Source: Ricordea florida | Taxonomy: Eukaryota > Cnidaria > Anthozoa > Corallimorpharia > Ricordeidae | Assembly: GCA_949710005.1 (NCBI GenBank) | Contig: OX453278.1 | Coordinates: forward strand, 2,042,501 to 2,106,500 | Reading direction: 5' to 3' | DNA: 64,000 nucleotides | Shown here: in pieces, positions 39,398 to 47,282 of the stretch | How the letters are laid out: each line of letters opens with the position of its first letter | How positions within the stretch are numbered: position 1 is the first letter of the stretch | Translations under genes and position numbers: made by a program | Notes under the pieces: model-generated | Seen by the model: only the letters and a program-made list of their open reading frames with translations | Database searches by the model: none | What the model was told of the DNA's origin: nothing

Positions 39398-40389
39398 ATT
39401 ATTTTCAAAACATAATTAGGGGGTAACTCTGTATCATACGGAATAACCTGTAATTCTTCACGCACAAAACCTCGTCTTGGCCCATCTTGTAAAAAGTATA
39501 AAACAGGTTGATTAGGAGAAATTCTACTTCCAGAAATATAATAAACTTTTATACTCCAAATAGGATCTGTGGCTCTTCTTCTTTCTCCGCCTTCAAGTTC
39601 ACCGGGAGATAATAAATATCTAACCTTAACTTCAGTTGGTAGTCTAACCTCATCAAGCCCTACAACCCGCTTGTAATTTTTAGTTTCAATATCAACCTCT
39701 TTCATTTTTATAGCCTTATCAGGCTCTTTACCGGTTATTCTCATAAGTGTATTATTCAAGGTTTTTAGAATAGCTGGTAATCTTTTCACCCATACACGCG
39801 ATCGATCATCACTAATCATTTCCTGCGCATATTGATGACTAAATAATTTTTCTCCTAATATTCTATTTGCATTTTCCACAAATGCTTGAGCTCTATGATT
39901 ACCAGCTTCACTTCTTTGCATTCTCACATTATGGTAATTCATGAGTTTAGTAACTTCACCCATAAATTCTTTTCCTGGATCAACCATTAATGTTTTTGGG
40001 TATTTCAATCTTCTAGAATATATTTTCTTAAAAGCTTCTGATATCTCTCGACTTTCTTTTGAGGTTAATGCTTCAGCATCTTTATATCTCGAGGCGATAT
40101 CAACCACAACTAACGCATATTTATATGTTTTTCTTCTAACTTTATCATGCGGTAAAAATAATAAATCTGCTTGGTGAATCTGATTGGGTTTATTCACAGT
40201 CCAATGTGGCCTAGGTATATATTTAGGAGCAGTTAGATAGATTTGCCATATTGCTTGTTTTTGCAGCCATTGTTTTGCCTCATTTTCACCCACTTTCGCT
40301 TTCTCAGCTAATTTAGGAATTGCAGAATATCCTTTCCAATATCCCCCAGTTGAATAATATATTTTTGAGAGTATATTTTCGTTGTTCAT
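39394..40389 (-). CDS. int: Retroviral-type (rve) DDE integrase, 331 aa
   Basis: Inserts the element into the host chromosome. Residues fit the D,D-35-E pattern: D75 (HQADLLF), D137 (MVDPGKEFMG) and E172 (AQAFVENANRI). An N-terminal helical region precedes the core. The C-terminal part (about 230-331) is beta-rich with a GPRRGFVREELQVI segment, and may bind DNA or chromatin. The start at 40389 is 31 nt from the divergent gene at 40420, so they share a promoter region. The frame is intact. Confidence 0.94.
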   Translation of the reverse strand: MNNENILSKIYYSTGGYWKGYSAIPKLAEKAKVGENEAKQWLQKQAIWQIYLTAPKYIPRPHWTVNKPNQIHQADLLFLPHDKVRRKTYKYALVVVDIASRYKDAEALTSKESREISEAFKKIYSRRLKYPKTLMVDPGKEFMGEVTKLMNYHNVRMQRSEAGNHRAQAFVENANRILGEKLFSHQYAQEMISDDRSRVWVKRLPAILKTLNNTLMRITGKEPDKAIKMKEVDIETKNYKRVVGLDEVRLPTEVKVRYLLSPGELEGGERRRATDPIWSIKVYYISGSRISPNQPVLYFLQDGPRRGFVREELQVIPYDTELPPNYVLKII

Positions 40390-40401
40390 TTAAAAATAAA
40401 C

Positions 40402-40416
40402 AAGTATCTTATAAAT
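40402..40416 (+). promoter_or_regulatory. Divergent promoter element between integrase and 63-aa gene
   Basis: AAGTATCTTATAAAT starts 18 nt before ATG 40420. The same string starts 19 nt before ATG 40641. Read on the minus strand, the overlapping TTGATTTATAAG resembles the early-type element and precedes the integrase start. Confidence 0.5.
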
Positions 40417-40419
40417 CAA

Positions 40420-40611
40420 ATGGTGTCGGAGGAAGAAAAAATAAAATTTACCGAATACCAAATCAACATTATGAAAAAAATTATTAGAAAAAAAATTCTA
40501 TATATGGAAGATGGCGATCAAATTTTTAATGTTTTAATTTTAATTCCTGAGGCAAGAGAAGGTTTATTAAAACATATTTCCAAGTTAGAAAATAGAACAA
40601 CACAGGTTTAA
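40420..40611 (+). CDS. Small Polinton protein of unknown function, 63 aa
   Basis: A charged, probably helical protein of 63 residues with no recognised domain and no membrane segment. Support for its reality comes from the upstream element AAGTATCTTATAAAT, shared with the capsid gene at 40641, and from its position in the packed plus-strand series. It could be a small regulatory or virion protein. No homologue is recognised by eye. Confidence 0.6.
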   Translation: MVSEEEKIKFTEYQINIMKKIIRKKILYMEDGDQIFNVLILIPEAREGLLKHISKLENRTTQV

Positions 40612-40621
40612 AGGTTAACTA

Positions 40622-40636
40622 AAGTATCTTATAAAT
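40622..40636 (+). promoter_or_regulatory. Promoter element of the capsid gene
   Basis: AAGTATCTTATAAAT, 19 nt before ATG 40641, repeats the element before 40420. It overlaps a CTAAAG at 40619-40624 that resembles the virion-gene motif at a shorter spacing. Confidence 0.5.
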
Positions 40637-40640
40637 TACA

Positions 40641-41873
40641 ATGACGTCTGAAAAAATTAACCCAAACAGAATTCCCAAAGAACCATTTGGTTTGAAAGCA
40701 GAATCAACATTGAATCGAATTACTCTCAATCCATCCACAGCCAGTCCTGGAGAAACATTATATATAAATATTCCAAAACTTTCTGAGAATTTGGTGATTG
40801 TGCCCGGAAGTGTATCTCTTCTATTTGATTTAGATGTTGAGGGTCATGCTAATAACACAGTTGTGAATAATGTGGGGCGTAATCTTGTAACCAGACTAAA
40901 AGTTCTTTTTGGAGGAGAAACATTGCAAGATACTCAAAGATATGATTTATTTCAAACATATCATGATTTATTCTTAACTGAAGAAGAGCGCGAAGATAGA
41001 TTAAAACAAGGTATTTCTTCGTTAAATATTAGAAAACTTAGAACAAAATCGGGAGATGCAAAAACACAAGATGCAAAAGAAGTTGCTCTCGCTAATGTTC
41101 ATGGTTCAAAGTATAGAATACCAATAAACCATCCTATTCTAAACGATCATGGCGTTTTTTATCCGAAAGCGTTGGAAAATCATTTAATATTTGAGATTAC
41201 ACTTGCCCCGATCAATAATATTCTTATTTATTCTGATACAACTAAAGCGCCATCTTATTCAATCAAAAACTTAGAGTTAGAATATTCTTCAATTTCTAGT
41301 GAATACTTAGCCCGTGAGGCTCAAGCAGCCTATCAAGTTGGTAAAGGATTCTTTTATGAAAATATTACCTTGCACAAAACTTTTACATTTTCAATTGGAG
41401 GGGATGGTGTTATTAATCAGCATATTAATTTGCCGAGAAGATCAATGACAGGAATATTGTTTTTGTTTTTGTTGCCACAAGCTGTAGGAGCAAGGGATTC
41501 AGAAAATTTTTATAATCCCGGTATTTCTTCAGTTGAAATTGATGTTGATGGCGTACCAAATAGAATATACTCTAGAGGAATGATTCCTTCCGATCTTTGG
41601 GAATCCGTGAAAAAAAGATTTCACCGGGAACAAATTTCATTGAAAGAAAAAGAATTTTACGCGGATAAGTTTGCTCTTTGGGTTGATACTAGAACTCATC
41701 CAGATAATGGTATTCATGGTGGTGGACTTGCTCTAAATAATACGCATGATGGCGTAAAAATAGAAATTAAAAGGAAACAAGGCGGAACTGGAACCGTAAC
41801 TTGTCATATGTTTGTTGTAGCAGATGCAATGATGGAGATTATGAATTCGGGTTTGAGAGCAATTAAGTACTGA
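40641..41873 (+). CDS. Candidate major capsid protein (double jelly-roll), 410 aa
   Basis: It lies directly before the packaging ATPase, the usual place of the Polinton major capsid gene. The protein is beta-rich throughout. PKALENHLIFEITLAP (about residues 175-190) resembles the strand between jelly rolls in large-DNA-virus capsid proteins, and IEIKRKQGGTGTVTCHMF lies near the C terminus. The length is slightly short for the family. No coiled coil or membrane segment is visible. Assignment rests on context and fold-like pattern, not on a catalytic motif; it could instead be another virion protein. Confidence 0.6.
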   Translation: MTSEKINPNRIPKEPFGLKAESTLNRITLNPSTASPGETLYINIPKLSENLVIVPGSVSLLFDLDVEGHANNTVVNNVGRNLVTRLKVLFGGETLQDTQRYDLFQTYHDLFLTEEEREDRLKQGISSLNIRKLRTKSGDAKTQDAKEVALANVHGSKYRIPINHPILNDHGVFYPKALENHLIFEITLAPINNILIYSDTTKAPSYSIKNLELEYSSISSEYLAREAQAAYQVGKGFFYENITLHKTFTFSIGGDGVINQHINLPRRSMTGILFLFLLPQAVGARDSENFYNPGISSVEIDVDGVPNRIYSRGMIPSDLWESVKKRFHREQISLKEKEFYADKFALWVDTRTHPDNGIHGGGLALNNTHDGVKIEIKRKQGGTGTVTCHMFVVADAMMEIMNSGLRAIKY

Positions 41874-41876
41874 CCG

Positions 41877-41887
41877 TCTAAAAACAT
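41877..41887 (+). promoter_or_regulatory. TCTAAA element before the ATPase gene
   Basis: TCTAAAAACAT begins 17 nt before ATG 41894, closer than in the other genes of this class. Confidence 0.4.
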
Positions 41888-41893
41888 AATGTT

Positions 41894-42538
41894 ATGATAC
41901 AAAAAAAAATCATGGAAGATTTACGAGATAAAATACCATTCCATTGTATTATAACAGGACCCACAAATTGCGGAAAAACAAAGTACTTAATTGAACAGCT
42001 CCGAGGTCCATTCCTGAAAGTTTTTGAATATATTGTGTTAATTTGTCCAACCTATTCTAAAAATAAAACCTATCATAATTTTGCTCGAGGAGATAAACAT
42101 TTCTATGTATTATCACCCGACGCAAGTAATATTGATGAGATTAATGAATTGCTAAATGATTGCCAAACTTTATTCTCTGGAACAAATACACTAATAGTTT
42201 TGGATGATTGCGCCGTTTCCTCCGATCTGAAGAAACGATCCAATAAGTTTATAGATTTAGCATTCTCCGGAAGGCATCATGGTTTATCGGTTTGGGTTCT
42301 AACTCAACAATTAACATCAATAGCAAAACCATTCCGAGAAAATGTAGCCTGCGTTGTTACTTTTCATAATCCTTCCCAGAAAGGGATGAAAATGTTTTTT
42401 GAAGATTATGGCGGTGATTTGGATTATGAATTAGGAAAAAAGTTTATGCATCTCCTGAAAACAGAAAAATATTCTAGGTTATGTTTGAGTTTGCGATATC
42501 CATTTAATTGCTATTTAGAGATACCAGAAGTGATTTAA
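41894..42538 (+). CDS. A32/HerA-like DNA packaging ATPase, 214 aa
   Basis: Predicted to pump element DNA into a capsid. Walker A is GPTNCGKTK (residues 22-30), Walker B is TLIVLDD (99-105), and VWVLTQQ (133-139) is a sensor-like strand, in the order seen in FtsK/HerA-superfamily packaging ATPases of Polintons, virophages and large DNA viruses. The length fits that family. The next gene starts 6 nt after its stop, so the two are probably cotranscribed. Confidence 0.92.
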   Translation: MIQKKIMEDLRDKIPFHCIITGPTNCGKTKYLIEQLRGPFLKVFEYIVLICPTYSKNKTYHNFARGDKHFYVLSPDASNIDEINELLNDCQTLFSGTNTLIVLDDCAVSSDLKKRSNKFIDLAFSGRHHGLSVWVLTQQLTSIAKPFRENVACVVTFHNPSQKGMKMFFEDYGGDLDYELGKKFMHLLKTEKYSRLCLSLRYPFNCYLEIPEVI

Positions 42539-42544
42539 CAAAAG

Positions 42545-43105
42545 ATGGCTAATATTGAAGATTACATTGACCAACCGGCAGAAAAAACTGACCGACCGCC
42601 GGTAAAAAATGATACCAATCAAAGTGAGGATCTTGAAATAAAACAAGAATCGCTTGCTATTCTCGCTGCCTTGGGAACAACAAAAGAATATTTGGGAGCT
42701 GAAATGAGTCTGGGTGATATAAAAAAATTATCTGCAAAAGATGTTGAAAAATATTTTAATCGTTATCAAGCAGTAATGGGTAAGAAAATTAATGGGGGAT
42801 TAGTAGATTCATCCTTGCAATTAGTTTCTAAACTTATTTCATATTTAGTTCCAGTTGATGATATAGAATCTCTTTGCAATGATTTGAAGAATGATGATTT
42901 GGTTAATCGCGAATTAACAAACATTGTTGGGTTATTAGCATTGAAAGCAGGAAGATTGGCAGCACTTGCTAGCGGACTATTTCAAGTAGCTAAACACGTT
43001 AAATTCAACAAAAATCAACAATTTTCAAGAGAAGAACCAGTAAATAGTAGCACAACTGATCAGGAAACTAAGCAATCTACTGAAGGTGTTGATACAGTAT
43101 ATTAA
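42545..43105 (+). CDS. Polinton protein of unknown function, 186 aa
   Basis: Residues 1-30 are polar and disordered-looking. The centre (about 35-165) is helical, with one moderately hydrophobic, Leu/Ala-rich stretch near 140-160 (IVGLLALKAGRLAALASGLF). The tail is polar. It starts 6 nt after the ATPase gene and has no separate promoter motif, so it probably depends on the ATPase transcript. No family is recognised; a virion or packaging role is inferred from position only. Confidence 0.75.
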   Translation: MANIEDYIDQPAEKTDRPPVKNDTNQSEDLEIKQESLAILAALGTTKEYLGAEMSLGDIKKLSAKDVEKYFNRYQAVMGKKINGGLVDSSLQLVSKLISYLVPVDDIESLCNDLKNDDLVNRELTNIVGLLALKAGRLAALASGLFQVAKHVKFNKNQQFSREEPVNSSTTDQETKQSTEGVDTVY

Positions 43106-43110
43106 ACAGA

Positions 43111-43121
43111 TCTAAAAACTT
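43111..43121 (+). promoter_or_regulatory. Virion-type promoter element (43143 gene)
   Basis: TCTAAAAACTT begins 32 nt before ATG 43143. A second TCTAAA lies at 43132. Confidence 0.6.
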
Positions 43122-43142
43122 ATTTGTAGCATCTAAATAACA

Positions 43143-43586
43143 ATGTCTGAACAATCTGAAGTAGAGCAAATTACTGCTGATCCAACACCTGAAAATAAAG
43201 ATACTAAAAAGAGGGAGAAAGATCCTAAAAAAGTAGCAGCTGGTAAGAAATTAGCAGAATATAATAAAAAAGCAAAAGAAGCATTGGCTAGGGAGATGAA
43301 ACGCGAGCAAAAAATAAAACAGGAAGAAGAGCAAGACCCTACTAGCCGCGGGGCAAATGAAAATACATATAGTGAAGCGAAATCGTGGCTACCAGAGTTA
43401 TCTTTTACTACTGTTTTATCTGTTGTCGGATTGGGGTTTACAGCATTTGATCTTTTTATGAGATATCGGGAAAAAGCTAGAGATGAATATTCCAGTAGGA
43501 TAGCTGATTTATCGCAAGTTCCACAATTACCACAACCAAAAAAGATACCATTTTCTGTAGCTCCAAAATCTTTAGGAATGGAATAA
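43143..43586 (+). CDS. Basic coiled-coil/membrane protein, 147 aa
   Basis: Residues 15-70 are highly charged and Lys-rich (KKVAAGKKLAEYNKKAKEAL), probably a long helix that could bind nucleic acid. One hydrophobic helix follows at about 88-104 (FTTVLSVVGLGFTAFDLFM). The C terminus is Pro-rich. This could be a DNA-condensing or membrane-anchored virion protein. No domain name can be given from the sequence. Confidence 0.75.
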   Translation: MSEQSEVEQITADPTPENKDTKKREKDPKKVAAGKKLAEYNKKAKEALAREMKREQKIKQEEEQDPTSRGANENTYSEAKSWLPELSFTTVLSVVGLGFTAFDLFMRYREKARDEYSSRIADLSQVPQLPQPKKIPFSVAPKSLGME

Positions 43587-43616
43587 TTATAAATTATTTT
43601 TTACTACATAAAGTTA

Positions 43617-43629
43617 TTTAAAAGTTTCT
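43617..43629 (+). promoter_or_regulatory. Virion-type promoter element (43650 gene)
   Basis: TTTAAAAGTTTCT begins 33 nt before ATG 43650. The following TGATGTAGTAAAAAATC leader closely resembles the leader of the 45273 gene. Confidence 0.55.
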
Positions 43630-43649
43630 TAATGATGTAGTAAAAAATC

Positions 43650-43868
43650 ATGTCAACTGAAAACAAACTTGTGAAAACTGTAACTGATTCAGCGGTACTT
43701 ATCGGATTAGGAGCTGGAGTTGGTTATGTGGCTAAAAAAGTAATGAAAGAATCATTTTTGAGCGACCCATCCTCAAGTATTACAAATTACGCAAAATGGG
43801 TTGCTGTATTATCCGGAAGTATGTATCTAAAAACATATTTAGAGGAACAAAAGATTTTACCAAAATAA
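43650..43868 (+). CDS. Small membrane protein, 72 aa
   Basis: It has two hydrophobic stretches: residues 12-30 (SAVLIGLGAGVGYVAKKVM, glycine-zipper-like) and about 49-62 (WVAVLSGSMYLKTYL). The stop codon is followed after one nucleotide by the next ATG, so the two genes are probably cotranscribed. Function unknown; a virion membrane component is possible. Confidence 0.7.
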   Translation: MSTENKLVKTVTDSAVLIGLGAGVGYVAKKVMKESFLSDPSSSITNYAKWVAVLSGSMYLKTYLEEQKILPK

Positions 43869-43869
43869 A

Positions 43870-44268
43870 ATGGCATTATTATCATTAGGAATGATGGGGA
43901 TAGGAGCAATATTGAATGCGACAGCATTTACCGGAGGAAATATTCTTGCAAAATATTTATCTGGACGCAATGTGGATACAGAAAAAATAAGACACGATAA
44001 AGCAATGGAAAAATATCAAAGAGATTACGCGGAATATCAGGAAAAAAGACAAAAAATGCTTGATTGGAAAATGAAGAAAAAAGATGAAAAATATCAAGCA
44101 TCAAAAAATATTTCGACTACAAATCAGGCTTTTGAATTGTATGGCCAAATGACTGAACCCAAATTCTCTGATTATTACAAACCAAACGATGACCAAAAGA
44201 CTGGGGAAATGGTATATGTTGGTGCCGGAATGTTAGGTTTAGGTTATGCAGTAAGTAAAATATTATAA
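43870..44268 (+). CDS. Membrane/coiled-coil protein, 132 aa
   Basis: A hydrophobic N terminus (residues 1-30) is followed by a charged heptad-like helix (about 37-78, EKYQRDYAEYQEKRQKMLDW) and a second hydrophobic segment at the very C terminus (about 114-131). The two ends could insert in one membrane as a hairpin. It starts 1 nt after the preceding stop. Function unknown. Confidence 0.72.
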   Translation: MALLSLGMMGIGAILNATAFTGGNILAKYLSGRNVDTEKIRHDKAMEKYQRDYAEYQEKRQKMLDWKMKKKDEKYQASKNISTTNQAFELYGQMTEPKFSDYYKPNDDQKTGEMVYVGAGMLGLGYAVSKIL

Positions 44269-44278
44269 ATTATTATTT

Positions 44279-44316
44279 TGTTATGTAACCAGTAATTTTA
44301 GTTATATAACATAAGG
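44279..44316. terminator. Hairpin between convergent genes (copy 1)
   Basis: TTATGTAAC, an 11-nt spacer, then GTTATATAACATAA form an imperfect hairpin with a small bulge. It lies between the ends of the 43870 (+) and 44325 (-) genes. Nearly the same sequence sits in the other convergent gap at 49560. Confidence 0.65.
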
Positions 44317-44324
44317 TATTATGA

Positions 44325-45173
44325 TTAGTTGTCCACCAAATTAAAACTCCACATTGAGCTTACAGAACCAGAATCTTCATTTTCATCATCATAACCAATA
44401 TAAGAAGAAGCAGATTCACCGTCAGAAATAATTACTTCTTCATTATATTTTTTGCGTGGAGCTAATCTTTTAATTTCTTTTTTCGTTTCAACAAGAGCAT
44501 CATAAAGTTTTACTTGCAATGAAATACGTGAACCAATAAATATTGATTCAATTTTGATTGAACACTCTGCGTGGCAACCTTTATTGATTAAATCTTTGGG
44601 GTTTATTGTTTCATTGCAATCCTCACTTCTAATATCATAAAATTTTGTAAGAATTTCTCCTTTTTTGTATGAAATTAATTTTGGATATAATGTTGGCCCC
44701 CTATCAGGAACTTTTTGGATATAAGGTTTGTTTTTACCATCTTCAATTTTTTCCATTTTCCAATATAGAGGATTAAAACCTCCCTTTGTTTTGGTGAGAT
44801 CAGATCTTTTCAACTCAAATCTATCAATTTCTTCTTTATTTTCTATAATATGATCAATGCAACAATCTACTATTTCATCAAATTTTTCTATCCATTTTTT
44901 CTCTTCATTAGTGGGTCTATTTCCACTCCATAAACATAAAGGAAAAGAATAAGTTGAAAAACTTTCAGAAACTCCAAATGAATACAAACGGCTAGTTGGA
45001 ATAACTAATTCTCCTTTAGTTCCATCTTCATTTTTTGAAAAAATTTTAATTCGTCTAAATTCTACTTTTGGTTTTTTATCTGGAACTTCCCCTAAAATTG
45101 GTTTGGAAAAGATCATACTTTCTTTTGTATTGTAATTATTAATATCTATTAATTGGGTATTTTCGTTCATCAT
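44325..45173 (-). CDS. SSB-like protein shared with large DNA viruses, 282 aa
   Basis: The block PTSRLYSFGVSESFSTYSFP and LWSGNRPTNEEKKWIEKFDE (about residues 60-108) resembles the conserved start of the DUF2738/DUF5871-type proteins of large eukaryotic DNA viruses, for which a single-stranded-DNA-binding role has been proposed. Further beta-rich sequence follows, with an acidic tail (about 240-282), typical of SSBs. Its promoter carries TTGATTTAAA, the element of the replication genes, which fits. The family assignment is from memory of the pattern and needs a profile search. Confidence 0.6.
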   Translation of the reverse strand: MMNENTQLIDINNYNTKESMIFSKPILGEVPDKKPKVEFRRIKIFSKNEDGTKGELVIPTSRLYSFGVSESFSTYSFPLCLWSGNRPTNEEKKWIEKFDEIVDCCIDHIIENKEEIDRFELKRSDLTKTKGGFNPLYWKMEKIEDGKNKPYIQKVPDRGPTLYPKLISYKKGEILTKFYDIRSEDCNETINPKDLINKGCHAECSIKIESIFIGSRISLQVKLYDALVETKKEIKRLAPRKKYNEEVIISDGESASSYIGYDDENEDSGSVSSMWSFNLVDN

Positions 45174-45202
45174 TTTAATTTCTGTATTTTATGTTCTTTT
45201 TT

Positions 45203-45217
45203 TTTAAATCAATTTTG
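45203..45217 (-). promoter_or_regulatory. Early-type element before the SSB-like gene
   Basis: On the minus strand AAAATTGATTTAAA precedes a poly-A stretch and ATG 45173. The GGATAGG half is not conserved. Confidence 0.5.
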
Positions 45218-45240
45218 ATTTTATTTCCAACTCTAGTTAA

Positions 45241-45253
45241 TCTAAAGATTTCT
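45241..45253 (+). promoter_or_regulatory. Virion-type promoter element (45273 gene)
   Basis: TCTAAAGATTTCT begins 32 nt before ATG 45273. It lies back to back with the early-type element of the divergent SSB-like gene. Confidence 0.65.
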
Positions 45254-45272
45254 TACTGATGAGTAAAAAATC

Positions 45273-46499
45273 ATGGCAGAATATATACCAATGGAAGATT
45301 TACCAAAAGAAACTGATGATGCTGGTGAAAATAATGATTGGGATTGGGATGATACATTTTATCAAACCGCAAACACATCTACAACCCTTGAACAAGATTA
45401 TCCTGGTTATGATGATTATAACCAATCAAGAGACAGGGCTCAATGGGAAAAACCACCAGAAAGAATGAACCTGGGAGAAAGAGATGGTGATTATGATAGA
45501 ATGAGAGAAGCTAGGCAAGAACTCAAACGATATTACCCAAATTACGAACCCAATGACGGCGCATTTAATGTACGTTTTGGAGAAAATAATAGCATAGAAG
45601 GAAAATTAAGTTCGGCAGTTAATAATGTGTGGCATACATTAGTTGATGAAAATGGGGTTCTTAATATAGAAAATTTACCAAAAACATTTAGAAAAGCTCT
45701 AGGTGCTGATTATGAAAGCATGTTGGAAAAATATAATAATACCCAGTTAGAATTGAGGAAATCTATTGAAGCAAATAATGAATTAGATAATGCATTGCAA
45801 GGATTGAAAGCAACAGCAGAAGTATATCCGCTGGAGATTGAACGATATGCGGAAAGAGAAAAAGAACTTAGGGAATTCATTGAGAGACAGCAGGTACAAA
45901 AAGCAGAAAATAAAAGTCTTTTCGATCAAACCGTTAAACAGAATGTGGAATTAAAAATACAAGCGGAAAAACTTTTGGATGAAGTAAAATTATACAAAGA
46001 AGAAATAGATAAATATAAGAAGGGCAAATCAAATGAATCAAAATTAAAACAAAGTAATGATCGATTAAAATCTGAGGTTGATAAATTAAAAGAACGACTT
46101 AGTAATAAAACAATTTCGAGTGAAGAACAATTATCAGATATTGAGGGCCGAAAAGATGAAATAATTAAAAATTTACCGTTACGGGAGAAACTAAAGTATA
46201 TCTTCAAAAAGTATGGTTTTACAGTTTTTGCTGTTCTAAGTGCGGTGGGCGCCATCATTGGAGTAATAGTTTCTAATCTTTCAAAGGGTTTATCTGCTCT
46301 GGGTAGGGGCGTTGGTAATGGGTTGAAAACTATAGGTAAAAAACTAGGTGAAATATTGCCAGGGATGGTCGGAGCAATAGTTAGCTTCCTTTTCAAAACC
46401 GCAGGCCAGGTTATTGGATTTTTAGGTGAGAATGCTTGGCTTTTGATAATGGCTGTAGTTCTATATTTTGTGGAAAGTATAAAAAAGAAGAGAAAGTAA
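45273..46499 (+). CDS. Coiled-coil protein with C-terminal membrane region, 408 aa
   Basis: An acidic disordered N terminus (1-90) is followed by a long coiled coil (about 155-295). The C-terminal region (about 308-402) alternates hydrophobic helices with Gly/Lys-rich stretches (GLSALGRGVGNGLKTIGKKL) and ends in a membrane helix and KKKRK. I recall similar C termini in other cnidarian Polintons. The amphipathic Gly/Lys segments suggest membrane remodelling or disruption, possibly during entry or assembly; this is inference. An overlapping frame at 45259 is a shadow. Confidence 0.78.
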   Translation: MAEYIPMEDLPKETDDAGENNDWDWDDTFYQTANTSTTLEQDYPGYDDYNQSRDRAQWEKPPERMNLGERDGDYDRMREARQELKRYYPNYEPNDGAFNVRFGENNSIEGKLSSAVNNVWHTLVDENGVLNIENLPKTFRKALGADYESMLEKYNNTQLELRKSIEANNELDNALQGLKATAEVYPLEIERYAEREKELREFIERQQVQKAENKSLFDQTVKQNVELKIQAEKLLDEVKLYKEEIDKYKKGKSNESKLKQSNDRLKSEVDKLKERLSNKTISSEEQLSDIEGRKDEIIKNLPLREKLKYIFKKYGFTVFAVLSAVGAIIGVIVSNLSKGLSALGRGVGNGLKTIGKKLGEILPGMVGAIVSFLFKTAGQVIGFLGENAWLLIMAVVLYFVESIKKKRK

Positions 46500-46503
46500 C
46501 AAA

Positions 46504-46514
46504 TTTAAAGACAT
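46504..46514 (+). promoter_or_regulatory. Virion-type promoter element (46538 gene)
   Basis: TTTAAAGACAT begins 34 nt before ATG 46538. It also argues against the earlier in-frame ATG at 46436. Confidence 0.5.
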
Positions 46515-46537
46515 CATACCGTTCAGTAAAATACAAT

Positions 46538-47155
46538 ATGGGTGAATACAATGGAATTTATCCTCAATTACCTAATAATAATTTCCAAACACAAAGCGGA
46601 GATAGTACAATTAATTTCAGGCTACAAAAATCAAGCGAGGTATTGCAAAATCTCGAGAAGGAAATTAAACATTACGAAGAAGTAAGAAAAAAATATAATA
46701 GAGCAAGAGGAATATGTACAAAAATTAGTGTTTCTGGCGGATTTATTTCAGTTCTTCTATCGGCAGGCGGATTAGGAACTTCTCTCACGGGTTTTGGCGC
46801 TGTTGTTGGCCTGCCTTTGGGTGTGGTTGGCGGTGTTTTTGGAGGTTTGTCGATTGGATTTGGTTTTGCTTCTAAAAGTCTTTCCTCAAAAGTTAGTAAA
46901 CATGAACAAACCGTTGCAATTGCAAAATCAAAATTAAACACCATTAGCGATTTAGTCTCAAAAGCTTTGAAAGATAATGTTATATCCGATCAGGAATTTT
47001 CCATAATTTTAGCAGAATTGGAAAAGTTTCAAAAACTGAAACAAGAAATACGACAAAAATTCAGAAAAGATTCAGAAAAAAACTTCGACATGAGTATGAT
47101 AAGGAAGAAAGTTCGAGAAGATCTATTAAAAGAATTAACCAATCCCGCTCATTAA
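46538..47155 (+). CDS. Glycine-zipper membrane protein, 205 aa
   Basis: The start is ATG 46538, not the in-frame ATG at 46436, because the promoter-like motif lies at 46504 and the longer frame would overlap the preceding gene. Helical residues 28-58 (SEVLQNLEKEIKHYEEVRKK) are followed by a Gly-rich hydrophobic hairpin at about 65-110 (GGVFGGLSIGFGFA), then two charged helices (LNTISDLVSKALKDNVISD). I recall similar proteins from other cnidarian and fish Polintons. Likely a membrane-associated virion protein; function unknown. Confidence 0.78.
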   Translation: MGEYNGIYPQLPNNNFQTQSGDSTINFRLQKSSEVLQNLEKEIKHYEEVRKKYNRARGICTKISVSGGFISVLLSAGGLGTSLTGFGAVVGLPLGVVGGVFGGLSIGFGFASKSLSSKVSKHEQTVAIAKSKLNTISDLVSKALKDNVISDQEFSIILAELEKFQKLKQEIRQKFRKDSEKNFDMSMIRKKVREDLLKELTNPAH

Positions 47156-47246
47156 AAATTTCTTTTGAAAGAACTGATGTTGGTTTTAATTGTTTTGCTG
47201 GAGTTAGAAGAGAGGTTAATTGATTTTACATCTTATTCTTAAAAGA

Positions 47247-47257
47247 TCTAAAGATCA
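47247..47257 (+). promoter_or_regulatory. Virion-type promoter element (47283 gene)
   Basis: TCTAAAGATCA begins 36 nt before ATG 47283. Confidence 0.6.
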
Positions 47258-47282
47258 CATTATTTGAAACACAAAGAATAAG

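Noticed and set aside
45259..45468. Short frame overlapping the 45273 gene
   Set aside because: Shadow frame of the 408-aa protein; Lys/Met/Ile-rich from AT-rich coding sequence.
46436..46537. Longer N terminus for the 46538 gene
   Set aside because: It would overlap the end of the preceding gene, and the promoter-like motif lies at 46504, inside it.
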